From assembly GCA_000146855.1 (NCBI GenBank), contig GL405246.1, positions 209,637 to 273,636 of the forward strand: DNA of 64,000 bases, in the 5' to 3' direction. How positions within the stretch are numbered: position 1 is the stretch's first letter; each line of letters opens with the position of its first letter. Below the pieces are notes generated by a model. The model was given only the letters and a program-made list of their open reading frames with translations. It was not told the DNA's origin and did not search any database. This document shows positions 47,480-56,130 of the stretch, piece by piece. A program made the position numbers and the translations under genes. This DNA comes from [Eubacterium] yurii subsp. margaretiae ATCC 43715 (lineage in GTDB: Bacteria; Bacillota; Clostridia; Peptostreptococcales; Filifactoraceae).

Positions 47480-48664
47480 ATGATAAATATTGATGACAAG
47501 ATATATGATATAGTACAACAAGATGAAAATGTGCTTGAGTTTTTAAAGGCAAACGGATTTGAAAATCTTGCCAAACCCAATATGCTAAATATGATGGGTA
47601 AGCAGATAAGCCTAAGAACGGCGCTTAATTCCAAGGGCATCAATGAAAGTCTGTTTTTGGAAAACTTAAATGCATTTTTGCAAAGCAAGGACGAGTTTAA
47701 TACAGATAAATCTCAGATATTCAAAGGATATAATCCTGAAAAGGACGTGGCAATAAAGGGTGTATTGCCTTGTCCTATAAGAGTTCCACTTGCTGACACC
47801 ATAGACGCATTTATAAAATCTCAAAAGAGAGATTTCAACATCTTTGCAGACTTGGAGCCTGCAAGCAACGGTATAGACTCCATAGTGCAAGACTTAAGCA
47901 GTGATGATTCGAGTAAGTATCCTGATATTATCACTACAGCAGGTTTTGAATTCTTCTTCGGAGACAGAGTAAAATCTCTAATAGAGCAAAAAATCTATGT
48001 CGGAGAAGACAGGGAAATAAACAGTGAATTTATCGAAAAAAATGCGGATTTAAAAGATCCTAAGGGCAATTATAATGTCATGGGTATAGTACCTGCAGTA
48101 TTTATAGTAAATACAAAACTATTGGAGGGTAGAAAGCCTCCTACTTCTTGGGAAGATTTGCTAAGCGAAGAGTTTGAAGGCAGAGTAAGCATACCTTTTA
48201 TGGATCTTGACCTATTCAACGCCATAGTTTTAACTATATACTCAAAATTCGGCATGGATGGTATAAAAAAATTAAAACGCTCATACCACCAAAATCTTCA
48301 CCCGTCTCAAATGGTAAAGGCAAATAAAAACGAAGCTATAGTAAGTGTATCACCGTATTTCTTCACTACTATGATACAAGATGACTCCTTGGTCGCAGTA
48401 TGGCCAACGGACGGAGCTATAGTAAGCCCTATATTTATGATAAGCAAGTCATACAGAGAGAATGTATCTGCTGTAAACGACTATCTGCACTCAAAGGAAA
48501 TAGGCGAGATATTTTCTTTCAACGGTAACTTCCCTTCAACAAATCCTATGATTGACAACAAATTGAGGGATGATCAAAAATATATGTGGATAGGCTGGGA
48601 TTTTATCTACAATAACGATATAGAAAAACTTATTAAAGAATTTACTCAGATGTTCACTTTATAA
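47480..48664 (+). CDS. Cytosolic solute-binding-like protein with DUF1858-type N-terminal domain
   Basis: This 394-residue protein has an N-terminal helical domain (MINIDDKIYDIVQQDENVLE, to about 75) of the DUF1858 type, then an ABC-transporter substrate-binding fold of the iron/sulfate/thiamine class (TTAGFEFFFGDR, GIVPAVFIVNTKLLEG, TSWEDLLSEEFEGRVSIPF, IVSPIFMISKS). No signal peptide or lipobox is present, so it should stay in the cytosol, unlike normal binding proteins. ATG 47480 follows TTGGAGG by 6 nt. It lies 141 bp after the VWA gene and 287 bp before a GTPase and ABC ATPase. Confidence 0.8.
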   Translation: MINIDDKIYDIVQQDENVLEFLKANGFENLAKPNMLNMMGKQISLRTALNSKGINESLFLENLNAFLQSKDEFNTDKSQIFKGYNPEKDVAIKGVLPCPIRVPLADTIDAFIKSQKRDFNIFADLEPASNGIDSIVQDLSSDDSSKYPDIITTAGFEFFFGDRVKSLIEQKIYVGEDREINSEFIEKNADLKDPKGNYNVMGIVPAVFIVNTKLLEGRKPPTSWEDLLSEEFEGRVSIPFMDLDLFNAIVLTIYSKFGMDGIKKLKRSYHQNLHPSQMVKANKNEAIVSVSPYFFTTMIQDDSLVAVWPTDGAIVSPIFMISKSYRENVSAVNDYLHSKEIGEIFSFNGNFPSTNPMIDNKLRDDQKYMWIGWDFIYNNDIEKLIKEFTQMFTL

Positions 48665-48666
48665 AA

Positions 48667-48720
48667 GACGATATGTGTATCACGGTGTTTTTGCAAAATT
48701 AATATCGTCGATACACATAT
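48667..48720 (+). promoter_or_regulatory. Two overlapping, mutually exclusive inverted repeats
   Basis: GACGATAT (48667-48674) can pair with ATATCGTC (48702-48709); alternatively ATATGTGTATC (48671-48681) can pair with GATACACATAT (48710-48720). Both use the same ATAT. There is little T run, so a simple terminator is unlikely. Confidence 0.5.
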
Positions 48721-48803
48721 TTAATATATGGCTAAATATTTGATACTATTATCAATACTTTTGAATTTTATACCAAGTTATAATAAAATATTTATGGTGT
48801 ATT

Positions 48804-48891
48804 TATAGTAAAGTCATCAATTATATAATGTTTTTTTAAAACTATTGATGAAAATTATCTGTAGATTAAATAGATAATAGTGTTAGTATAG
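48804..48891 (+). repeat. Dispersed intergenic repeat, short subtype
   Basis: It begins TATAGTAAAGTCATCAATT, has the core TTTTTTTAAAACTATTGATG, and ends AGATTAAATAGATAATAGTG plus TTAGTATAG. Confidence 0.75.
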
Positions 48892-48951
48892 ATAAATTAA
48901 AATTGACAAAGATAAGTATATTTAATAAATTGAAATATATGGAGAGATAAT

Positions 48952-49641
48952 ATGAACTTAGTAGTTGTTTCCGGTCCGCCTTCTTCAGGTAAGACCAGTA
49001 TAATATTAAAATCCTGCGAAGCACTCAAAAGCAGAGGTATCAAAGCGGGTGTTGTAAAATTTGACTGTCTTTATACAGATGATGACTTGATATATGAAAA
49101 AGCCGGTATTCCGGTAAAAAAAGGACTTTCAGGAGGTCTTTGTCCTGACCACTTTTTCGTATCCAATATTGAAGAGGTGGTAAAGTGGGGTGTAAATGAA
49201 GGTTTGGACGTGCTTATAACAGAATCTGCAGGACTTTGCAACAGATGTTCACCTTATATACAAAACATACTTGGAGTATGTGTAATAGACAATCTCTCAG
49301 GTATAAACACACCGAAAAAAATAGGGCCTATGCTCAAGATGGCTGATATAGTAGTTGTTACAAAGTCGGACATAGTATCTCAGGCAGAAAGAGAGGTATT
49401 CTTGTCAAGGGTAAGCTTTGTCAATCCTACAGCTGTTACTATGAATGTCAACGGACTTACAGGACAGGGAGCTTATGAGCTAAGTACACTGTTATACAGT
49501 GAAGAAAAAAACATCACAACGGTAAAATCAATGAAACTCAGATTTCCTATGCCTACTGCCCTATGTTCATATTGCTTGGGTGAAACAAGGATAGGCGAGG
49601 ACTATCAAAAGGGAAATATCAGAAAAATGCAAATGGATTGA
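48952..49641 (+). CDS. HypB/UreG/CobW-type (G3E) GTPase with Cys motifs
   Basis: This 229-residue SIMIBI GTPase has Walker A GPPSSGKTS near residue 8, a switch Asp in KFDCLYTDDD, and a guanine-specificity motif TKSD. Metal-type Cys clusters are present: GLCPDH, CNRCSPY near residue 98 and CSYCLGETRIGED near the C terminus. Relatives insert nickel or cobalt into enzymes (HypB, UreG, CobW). The Cys pairs suggest metal handling. AGAGATAA precedes the ATG. The ABC ATPase gene follows by 13 bp. Confidence 0.85.
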   Translation: MNLVVVSGPPSSGKTSIILKSCEALKSRGIKAGVVKFDCLYTDDDLIYEKAGIPVKKGLSGGLCPDHFFVSNIEEVVKWGVNEGLDVLITESAGLCNRCSPYIQNILGVCVIDNLSGINTPKKIGPMLKMADIVVVTKSDIVSQAEREVFLSRVSFVNPTAVTMNVNGLTGQGAYELSTLLYSEEKNITTVKSMKLRFPMPTALCSYCLGETRIGEDYQKGNIRKMQMD

Positions 49642-49654
49642 TGAGGAGCAATAA

Positions 49655-50653
49655 ATGCAAAAAATTGGAGAATTATTGGATAGATATCCGTTTTTAGACG
49701 GATTTTTCAGCGAAAACGACTATGATATTACAGACTATATGGACAAGACTTTTGAAGACTTCTTAAATGATTTTTCACTGGAGTATTTTGAAGACAAGGC
49801 TACTACCAAAGAAAATCTACTTGGAGAGCTTGACTCATATATAGCTGCTATGAAGGAGTTTTTGGGCATAAGTGAGGGAGATGACGTCAAATCGCTTACA
49901 ATTATTTCAGGATATAATAAATTTTCTGAGGCTGAAAATTTTGAAAGTCTGAAGATAGAAAAGTCACAAATAATAGCTATAGTAGGGCCTACAGGAGCGG
50001 GTAAGTCAAGACTCTTGCAAGACATAGAGTGGATGGCACAAAAGGACACGCCTACTAAGAGACAGATATTGATAAATGATGAGATTCCTGACATTAAGAA
50101 GAGATTTGCCTCAAACAACAAACTTGTTGCTCAGCTTTCTCAAAATATGAACTTCGTAATGGACTTGAAGGTAAAAGAGTTCTTGCAATTACACGCACAA
50201 AGCAGATTGATTGAAAATATAGACGAAACAGTGGAAAAGATAATAACAGAGGCGAATAATCTCGCCGGAGAAACTTTCAAAGAAGATACAGACATCACAT
50301 CACTAAGCGGTGGACAGTCAAGAGCGCTTATGATAGCTGATACTGCTATACTTAGCAAGTCGCCTATAGTATTGATAGATGAGATAGAAAATGCCGGTAT
50401 AGACAGAAAAAAAGCACTCAATCTCCTTGTATCAAAGGACAAGATAGTGCTTATGGCAACTCACGATCCGACTTTGGCGCTGATTGCAGATAAGAGGATA
50501 GTCATCAACAATGGCGGAATAGTAAATATTTTGGAAACTACTGCCAAGGAAAAACAACTGCTCGACGAGCTTGAAATCTATGACGAAAAATTTAAAAATA
50601 TGAGATCCGCCCTAAGATACGGACAGACTTTGGATAATATAAGACTGTATTAA
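49655..50653 (+). CDS. Soluble ABC-type ATPase without a permease partner
   Basis: This 332-residue protein has an N-terminal domain (about 1-75, IGELLDRYPFLDGFFSEND) that looks like a second DUF1858-type helical module, then one ABC ATPase domain: Walker A GPTGAGKSR near residue 112, signature LSGGQSRA, Walker B VLIDEIEN with the catalytic Glu, and H-loop MATHDP. No membrane subunit is encoded nearby. Stand-alone ABC ATPases such as AtwA activate enzymes rather than transport. It follows the GTPase gene by 13 bp. Confidence 0.85.
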   Translation: MQKIGELLDRYPFLDGFFSENDYDITDYMDKTFEDFLNDFSLEYFEDKATTKENLLGELDSYIAAMKEFLGISEGDDVKSLTIISGYNKFSEAENFESLKIEKSQIIAIVGPTGAGKSRLLQDIEWMAQKDTPTKRQILINDEIPDIKKRFASNNKLVAQLSQNMNFVMDLKVKEFLQLHAQSRLIENIDETVEKIITEANNLAGETFKEDTDITSLSGGQSRALMIADTAILSKSPIVLIDEIENAGIDRKKALNLLVSKDKIVLMATHDPTLALIADKRIVINNGGIVNILETTAKEKQLLDELEIYDEKFKNMRSALRYGQTLDNIRLY

Positions 50654-50720
50654 TTTTATGTATTTTTCATTCAAATTGTAATACTATTATTTAATATATA
50701 TTAACATAAATCATAAAAAT

Positions 50721-50760
50721 AAACCCTGATAGCATGGATTAGAACGCTTATCAGGGTTTT
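50721..50760. terminator. Two-way terminator between the ABC ATPase and the next gene
   Basis: AAACCCTGATA (50721-50731) pairs with TATCAGGGTTT (50749-50759), with T or A runs on both sides. Confidence 0.88.
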
Positions 50761-50776
50761 GATATAAATGTCTGTA

Positions 50777-51205
50777 TTACATCTTGTACTTAGGATTTTT
50801 CTTTATTGCCTTCATACCTGCCATCTGTACTTTCATTTCCTGTACTTCAAGTATGTTGAACGACTTTTCTTCATATACTACTACATAGTTGCCTCCTACC
50901 TTCATAGTAGGTTTTTGGTATGTGTAGAGTTTTTTTGATACCTTTCCTTTTTGCATTATTACTGTATGACGTCCTATGGCTCTTTTTGGTGGCTTAATTA
51001 CCAAGACCTTGCCGTCAAAGTAGAGTTTTTTCCTCTTATATGTGATGTATAGTCTTACTAAAAATACTATTCCTGCTACCGCTATTATGATAAAAGGTAT
51101 CTTTAAAAATACATTTTTGATATAAAATGCTAAAAATACTGAGAGTAAAACCCCAGCTACAATAAGTCCAATTCTTATAAATGCCTGTTTTCTTGCTTCG
51201 TTCAA
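50777..51205 (-). CDS. Small membrane protein of unknown function
   Basis: This unrecognised 142-residue protein has two adjacent N-terminal membrane helices (about 9-28 and 30-53) followed by a basic cytoplasmic beta-rich domain (KKLYFDGKVLVIKPPKR and the later GGNYVVVYEEKSFNILE). No catalytic motif is visible. It has its own terminator. A partner or target cannot be inferred. Confidence 0.65.
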   Translation of the reverse strand: MNEARKQAFIRIGLIVAGVLLSVFLAFYIKNVFLKIPFIIIAVAGIVFLVRLYITYKRKKLYFDGKVLVIKPPKRAIGRHTVIMQKGKVSKKLYTYQKPTMKVGGNYVVVYEEKSFNILEVQEMKVQMAGMKAIKKNPKYKM

Positions 51206-51327
51206 AATTACACCATCCTTAAAAAACGAATAAAATTATGAGTTCTGATACTTAATATCAGTTAGATATTTGATAAAATGATACTCAATTATAGTATAAA
51301 TTTGGAAATTATGCAAGATAAATTAAG

Positions 51328-51398
51328 GGCACTTGATATATTGTCTGCTTTGATATTTTCAAAGACATCAATTTTGTAGTGACTATCTATCAAGTGCC
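51328..51398 (-). terminator. Long-loop inverted repeat, possible terminator of the response regulator gene
   Basis: GGCACTTGATA (51328-51338) and TATCAAGTGCC (51388-51398) are perfect 11-bp arms 49 nt apart. The T run on either strand is weak, so it may be an RNA-stability or regulatory structure instead. Confidence 0.4.
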
Positions 51399-51441
51399 TT
51401 TATCTGCAATAATCTTTTAGATAAATGAAATGTAGATAAAT

Positions 51442-52152
51442 CTACACCGGTATACCTGCAAAATAGTATCCTACGCCTCTTTTTGTGATTACAAATTCAG
51501 GATTTGAAGGATCTATCTCTATCTTTTCTCTTAGTCTCCTAACTGTTACGTCTACAGTTCTCTCACTGTCTACACCGATATACTCATATTCCCAAACTAT
51601 AGTGAGGAGTTGCTCTCTTGAGTATACTTGATCACGGTGTTGTGCTAAGAATTTGAGCAGTTCAAACTCTCTAAATGTTATCTTGATTTCTTCTCCACGC
51701 ACTCTGACGATGTATTTTGACACATCGATTTCTATGTCCTTAAATTTGAGCAGTTGAGATGCTACTGCGCTGTTTTCTATCATCTCTACACGTCTGACAT
51801 TGGCTTTGACTCTGGCTACCACTTCCCTTACGCTAAAAGGCTTTGTGATATAGTCATCTGCTCCAAGCTCCAAGCCCAAGACCTTGTCGACTTCTTCTTC
51901 TTTTGCTGTGAGCATGATTATAGGTGTGTTCTTAGTTTTTCTTATCTGTTTACAAATCTCAAATCCGTCCATTGAAGGGAGCATTATGTCCAAAAGTATC
52001 AAATCTATTTCGTTGCTTAGGGCAAATTCAAGCCCTTCCTTGCCGTCAAATCTTTGAGATATATCGTAACTTTCTTTTTCAAGGTTGAATTTTAATATGT
52101 CGGAAATATTTTTTTCGTCTTCTACAATTAATATATGCACCTTATCTTTCAT
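51442..52152 (-). CDS. OmpR/WalR-family response regulator (orphan)
   Basis: This 236-residue two-domain regulator has a receiver domain with the phospho-acceptor Asp in LILLDIMLPSMDG and the switch Thr/Lys block PIIMLTAKEE and ADDYITKPF, followed by a winged-helix domain ending VTVRRLREKIEIDP and RGVGYYFAG. The sequence is close to the WalR/PhoP group. No histidine kinase gene follows or precedes it, so its partner kinase lies elsewhere. Walk-type regulators control cell-wall genes; this is a family-level guess. Confidence 0.93.
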   Translation of the reverse strand: MKDKVHILIVEDEKNISDILKFNLEKESYDISQRFDGKEGLEFALSNEIDLILLDIMLPSMDGFEICKQIRKTKNTPIIMLTAKEEEVDKVLGLELGADDYITKPFSVREVVARVKANVRRVEMIENSAVASQLLKFKDIEIDVSKYIVRVRGEEIKITFREFELLKFLAQHRDQVYSREQLLTIVWEYEYIGVDSERTVDVTVRRLREKIEIDPSNPEFVITKRGVGYYFAGIPV

Positions 52153-52286
52153 TTAAACCTCCTTTATAGGGCTAAAAAGTTTTGTGATTTTTAGAAAAAT
52201 TTCGGTTTTTGTAAAACTGCTAACACTATTAATTTTAGCATATATAATAAGTATTGAAAAGATAAACTTATCATATAATATTGATT

Positions 52287-54197
52287 TTACTTTCTATAAT
52301 CTTCTATATTTACAAGTTCAAACAGTCTTGCAGTATATGGTGGAAGATCCATTTTGACATAGTGCAGGTATTCCACGTTTTCCACTACGCTTGTAGGTAT
52401 AAGTTTGTCAAATTCCATTTCTTTGTCAAATTCATCCACATAGGCAGATAATATCTCTTCTCTTTTTACGCAAATTGATTTTATCAGCTGTTCACTACGT
52501 TTTTCAGTGCCGCCGTAGATGTCCCAGTTAGTGTTTAGTATTTCTCTGAGTAAGACTCGGTTGTTTGTCTTATATTCATAACTCGGGTGATATTCATCAG
52601 AAAAGTTGAACACGCAAACTAGAATCTGGCTCTTATTTTTTCTAAGATATGAGTATGTCACGCCTTGCTTGTCATCTACAATTAGCCATTTGAAGCCATC
52701 AGGTGAGTAGTCGTCTTCATATAGTGCCGGATGAGTCATATATATTTCGTTTAAATCCTTAATGTATCTGTTGAATGCTGAATGTATAGGATATTTCAAT
52801 ATGTCAAAGTCAAGCTGTCTCGTCTCGTCAAACTCTCTTAGATGTGCCATCTCAGCGCCCATAAAGTTTAGTTTCTTGCCGGGATGAGTAAACATATACA
52901 TATACAATGCCCTTGCTTGTGGGAATTTGTTTTCGTAATTACCGTACATTTTTTGGACTATAGTAGCCTTTCCATGCACATTTTCATCATGAGAAAAAGG
53001 TAGTAGGAATCTTTCGCTGTAATAATACATCATTGAAAAACTTAGGTCGTGGTAGTGACCACGTCTTTGGGCAGGAGATAGCTTGAAGAAATCTATAGTG
53101 TCGTTCATCCAGCCCATATCCCATTTGTATGTGAATCCAAGTCCGCCGTTTTCCACTTCTTCAGTCACCTTTTCAAAGTCTGAAGAGTCCTCGGCTATTA
53201 AGATTGCACTTTTATGGCGATGTTTAATGCCATAGTTGAGACTTTTCATAAATTCCAATCCGCTGTGATTGATACCTCTAGTGCTGTCGCCTTGGTAATA
53301 TATTATCCTGCTGACAGCATCCATTCTCAGTCCGTCAAAGTGATATTCGCTTAGCCAAAAGTTTGCAGATGATTTGAGGAATGATACTGCTATATTGTTG
53401 GCATGGTTGAAGTTGTAACTACCCCATTCGCTGACACCCATGGCGTCATCATCATATTCGTATAATGCAGTGCCGTCAAATCTTCCCAATGAATATCCAT
53501 CTATTGCAAAATGTACAGGAACAAAGTCCATAATGACCTTTATATTATGTGAATGTAGTTTGTCAATCAACATCTTGAGCTCAACAGGAGTGCCGTATCT
53601 TGATGTAGGTGCGAAAAATCCTGTGCTTTGGTATCCCCACGATATGTCTGCCGGATGTTCCGTAAGGGGCATGAATTCTACTGCATTATATGAATGTTCC
53701 TTGAGATAGTCTATGAGAATATCTCCTATTTCTAAGTAATTGTAAAATCTGTCGTCGTTATGTGAATTGTTTTTTACCTTCCAAGCTCCAAAGTGCATTT
53801 CGTAGATGTTGAGAGGCTCATTGTAAGAAAGACTGCGATTTTTCATATATTCCTTATCTTGGAATTCATAGCTTATATCGCATACTACTGATGCACTGCC
53901 GGGTCTTAATTCAGTGGAAAATCCGTAGGGGTCACTATGTTCCTGATAATATCCGAATTTGTATATCTTGTACTTGTACATCATGCCAGCTCTTGCATAG
54001 TCGACGAATACCTCATGTACCCCGTCAAAATTTTTTGCCATAGGAATTTCTTCCCAAGACGAAAAATCTCCTATGAGTGCCACATAATCGGAATTAGGTG
54101 CATATACACGAAACATTACACCATCCGCTTGTATATGTGCCCCGAAATATTCGTAGGCGTCAAAAGATTGTCCGTTTAAAAAATCTTGAAAATACAT
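52287..54197 (-). CDS. glgB: 1,4-alpha-glucan branching enzyme
   Basis: This GH13 enzyme of 636 residues introduces alpha-1,6 branches in glycogen. The N-terminal carbohydrate module (FRVYAPNSDYVALIGDFSSW) is followed by the barrel with WGYQSTGFFAPTSRYGTP, the nucleophile block DGLRMDAVSRI, the acid/base block ILIAEDSSDF, and FSHDENVHG. No other glycogen gene is in the window, so the enzyme stands alone here. Confidence 0.96.
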   Translation of the reverse strand: MYFQDFLNGQSFDAYEYFGAHIQADGVMFRVYAPNSDYVALIGDFSSWEEIPMAKNFDGVHEVFVDYARAGMMYKYKIYKFGYYQEHSDPYGFSTELRPGSASVVCDISYEFQDKEYMKNRSLSYNEPLNIYEMHFGAWKVKNNSHNDDRFYNYLEIGDILIDYLKEHSYNAVEFMPLTEHPADISWGYQSTGFFAPTSRYGTPVELKMLIDKLHSHNIKVIMDFVPVHFAIDGYSLGRFDGTALYEYDDDAMGVSEWGSYNFNHANNIAVSFLKSSANFWLSEYHFDGLRMDAVSRIIYYQGDSTRGINHSGLEFMKSLNYGIKHRHKSAILIAEDSSDFEKVTEEVENGGLGFTYKWDMGWMNDTIDFFKLSPAQRRGHYHDLSFSMMYYYSERFLLPFSHDENVHGKATIVQKMYGNYENKFPQARALYMYMFTHPGKKLNFMGAEMAHLREFDETRQLDFDILKYPIHSAFNRYIKDLNEIYMTHPALYEDDYSPDGFKWLIVDDKQGVTYSYLRKNKSQILVCVFNFSDEYHPSYEYKTNNRVLLREILNTNWDIYGGTEKRSEQLIKSICVKREEILSAYVDEFDKEMEFDKLIPTSVVENVEYLHYVKMDLPPYTARLFELVNIEDYRK

Positions 54198-54678
54198 AGC
54201 AACCTCACCTTTCTTAATAAAATATATCCAATTTTATTTTTACATTATATCACATTTACTTATTTTTTGAAAATGTTTTAATTATTTTATTTTCAAGATT
54301 TTTCGTTTGCTATATGAAGATTTAGTTTATATTTTTTCAAAAGATTTTAAAATAGGTTTTATGGGAAGGGCAATAGATATCAAAATTTATATAAATTATT
54401 GATTTTTTAGGAGAAAAGTGATAGTATCTTTAAGTAATATTTGTATTTTGTGAGAAATAATACAATATTTTTTTGTGTATTTTGAAGTAATAAATATTAT
54501 GGAAAAAGTTTCTCATCCTTTTTTAAACTTTATATTGCGAAAATTTATTTTTTTTATGATTTTTTTGATAAGTCTTTTGTTTGATAACAATTTATGTAGA
54601 GTATGAATATTTTTCCATGAATCAAATATTAGTATAAGTATTATTTACATAGGTTTTGTGTAAGTTAAGGAGTAGACA
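54198..54678. other. Long AT-rich divergent spacer between glgB and brnQ
   Basis: About 480 bases. A TATTAGTATAA string near 54630 resembles the repeat end, but no second end was found. No gene, T-box or other leader could be supported despite the amino-acid transporter downstream. Confidence 0.4.
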
Positions 54679-55989
54679 ATGAGTAAGAAAAGTAAAGATG
54701 TAATGGTATTGGGTTTTGCACTTTTTTCCATGTTGTTTGGTGCAGGCAATCTTATTTTTCCGCCTTTTTTGGGTAGTATGACTTCAAGCGGTTGGTTGTT
54801 TTCAAGTGCAGGTTTTATAACGACAGGTGTGGGACTGACGATAATCGGCATAGTAATAAGTGCTAAAAACTCTGAAAATATCTATGGGTTTGGAGAAAAG
54901 GTGGGGGTGAGATTTGCAAAGATACTCAGCCTTGTATGTATGCTTTCTATAGGACCTCTTCTTGCAATACCAAGAACTGCTGCCACTACTTACGAGATAA
55001 CTGTAGTCCCTATTTTCGGCAATAATGTAAATATAATAATTTCAAGCCTTGTTTTTTTTGCTGTAACCTTGTATTTTTCGCTTAATGAGAGCAAGGCTAT
55101 TGAAGTGATAGGCAAGATATTGACGCCAGCCTTACTTTTTATGATGTGTCTCATTATTGTCAAGGCTATAATAACTCCTATGGATGGATTTAAAACTGTT
55201 GAAAATACTAATTTTTTTCTCCTTGGTTTTAATGAAGGCTATCAGACTATGGATGCCATGGCTTCAATGTTCTTGTTTACCCTTGTAATACAGTCTCTCA
55301 AGGAAAGAGGCTATACTTCCAAAAATGAGATGTTTAAAATGTCTATAAATACAGGAATAGTGGCAGGTGTTGCATTGTCACTTATTTACTTGGGACTTTG
55401 CTATGTGGGTGCAAAAACTTCAAATATTATTGCTGCTGACAGTAGGGCGGAGCTACTTATTAAGACTACTAAGTTTTTGTGGGGAGATTTTGGGGCCTAT
55501 GCACTTGGTATTGCTATGTTGCTTGCTTGCCTTACGACTTCAATAGGACTTACTTGTACAGTAGGCGGATATTTGGCTGATGTTACTAAGATATCATATA
55601 AGCTGATGTGTATAAGCATCTGTGTATTTTCATTTTTTGCATCAGTTATAGGGCTTGACGCTATCATTTCTGTATCCTATCCTGTACTTGTAGCTGTATT
55701 TCCGATGATAATAATACTTTTGATACTAAATGTCTTTGATAGGTATATAGCTAATAAGGCATTTTATAAGGGTGCGGTACTTGTGGCATTTTTATCAGGA
55801 TTTATCCAATCTCTTGCTATTATAGTGACTTCTCTTAATATGAAGGAAAATTTTGGATTTATAATGTCACTTGACGATATGTTGAAAAAAGGTCTGCCTT
55901 TTTCATCAATGGGTATGCCTTATCTCATACCGGCTATTATTGTGGGTTTTGTTTTCAGTATTGTGAAAAAAGAAAAGAATAATCAATAG
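54679..55989 (+). CDS. brnQ: Branched-chain amino acid:cation symporter (LIVCS family)
   Basis: This 436-residue protein with about twelve helices imports Leu/Ile/Val with sodium or protons. Characteristic are LFSMLFGAGNLIFPPFLG in helix 1, PLLAIPRTAATTYE, and NEGYQTMDAMASM in helix 5-6. AAGGAG precedes the ATG. It is monocistronic, with its own terminator. Confidence 0.95.
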   Translation: MSKKSKDVMVLGFALFSMLFGAGNLIFPPFLGSMTSSGWLFSSAGFITTGVGLTIIGIVISAKNSENIYGFGEKVGVRFAKILSLVCMLSIGPLLAIPRTAATTYEITVVPIFGNNVNIIISSLVFFAVTLYFSLNESKAIEVIGKILTPALLFMMCLIIVKAIITPMDGFKTVENTNFFLLGFNEGYQTMDAMASMFLFTLVIQSLKERGYTSKNEMFKMSINTGIVAGVALSLIYLGLCYVGAKTSNIIAADSRAELLIKTTKFLWGDFGAYALGIAMLLACLTTSIGLTCTVGGYLADVTKISYKLMCISICVFSFFASVIGLDAIISVSYPVLVAVFPMIIILLILNVFDRYIANKAFYKGAVLVAFLSGFIQSLAIIVTSLNMKENFGFIMSLDDMLKKGLPFSSMGMPYLIPAIIVGFVFSIVKKEKNNQ

Positions 55990-56012
55990 TTTTATATGAC
56001 TTTTGAATTAGG

Positions 56013-56039
56013 AAAAGCAGCTTAAAAGCTGCTTTTTTT
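56013..56039 (+). terminator. Terminator after brnQ
   Basis: AAAAGCAGCTT pairs with AAGCTGCTTTT, followed by a T run. Confidence 0.93.
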
Positions 56040-56130
56040 ATTGAAAGATTCACAAAAATTTTTTAAAATATTAATTTCGCAAGGTCAAACCTTTTTATTT
56101 TTATCCGTCAAAAGATAACAATATCTAATT

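Noticed and set aside
54198..54678. T-box or other leader upstream of brnQ
   Set aside because: No conserved T-box sequence, specifier stem or terminator/antiterminator pair was seen in the spacer.
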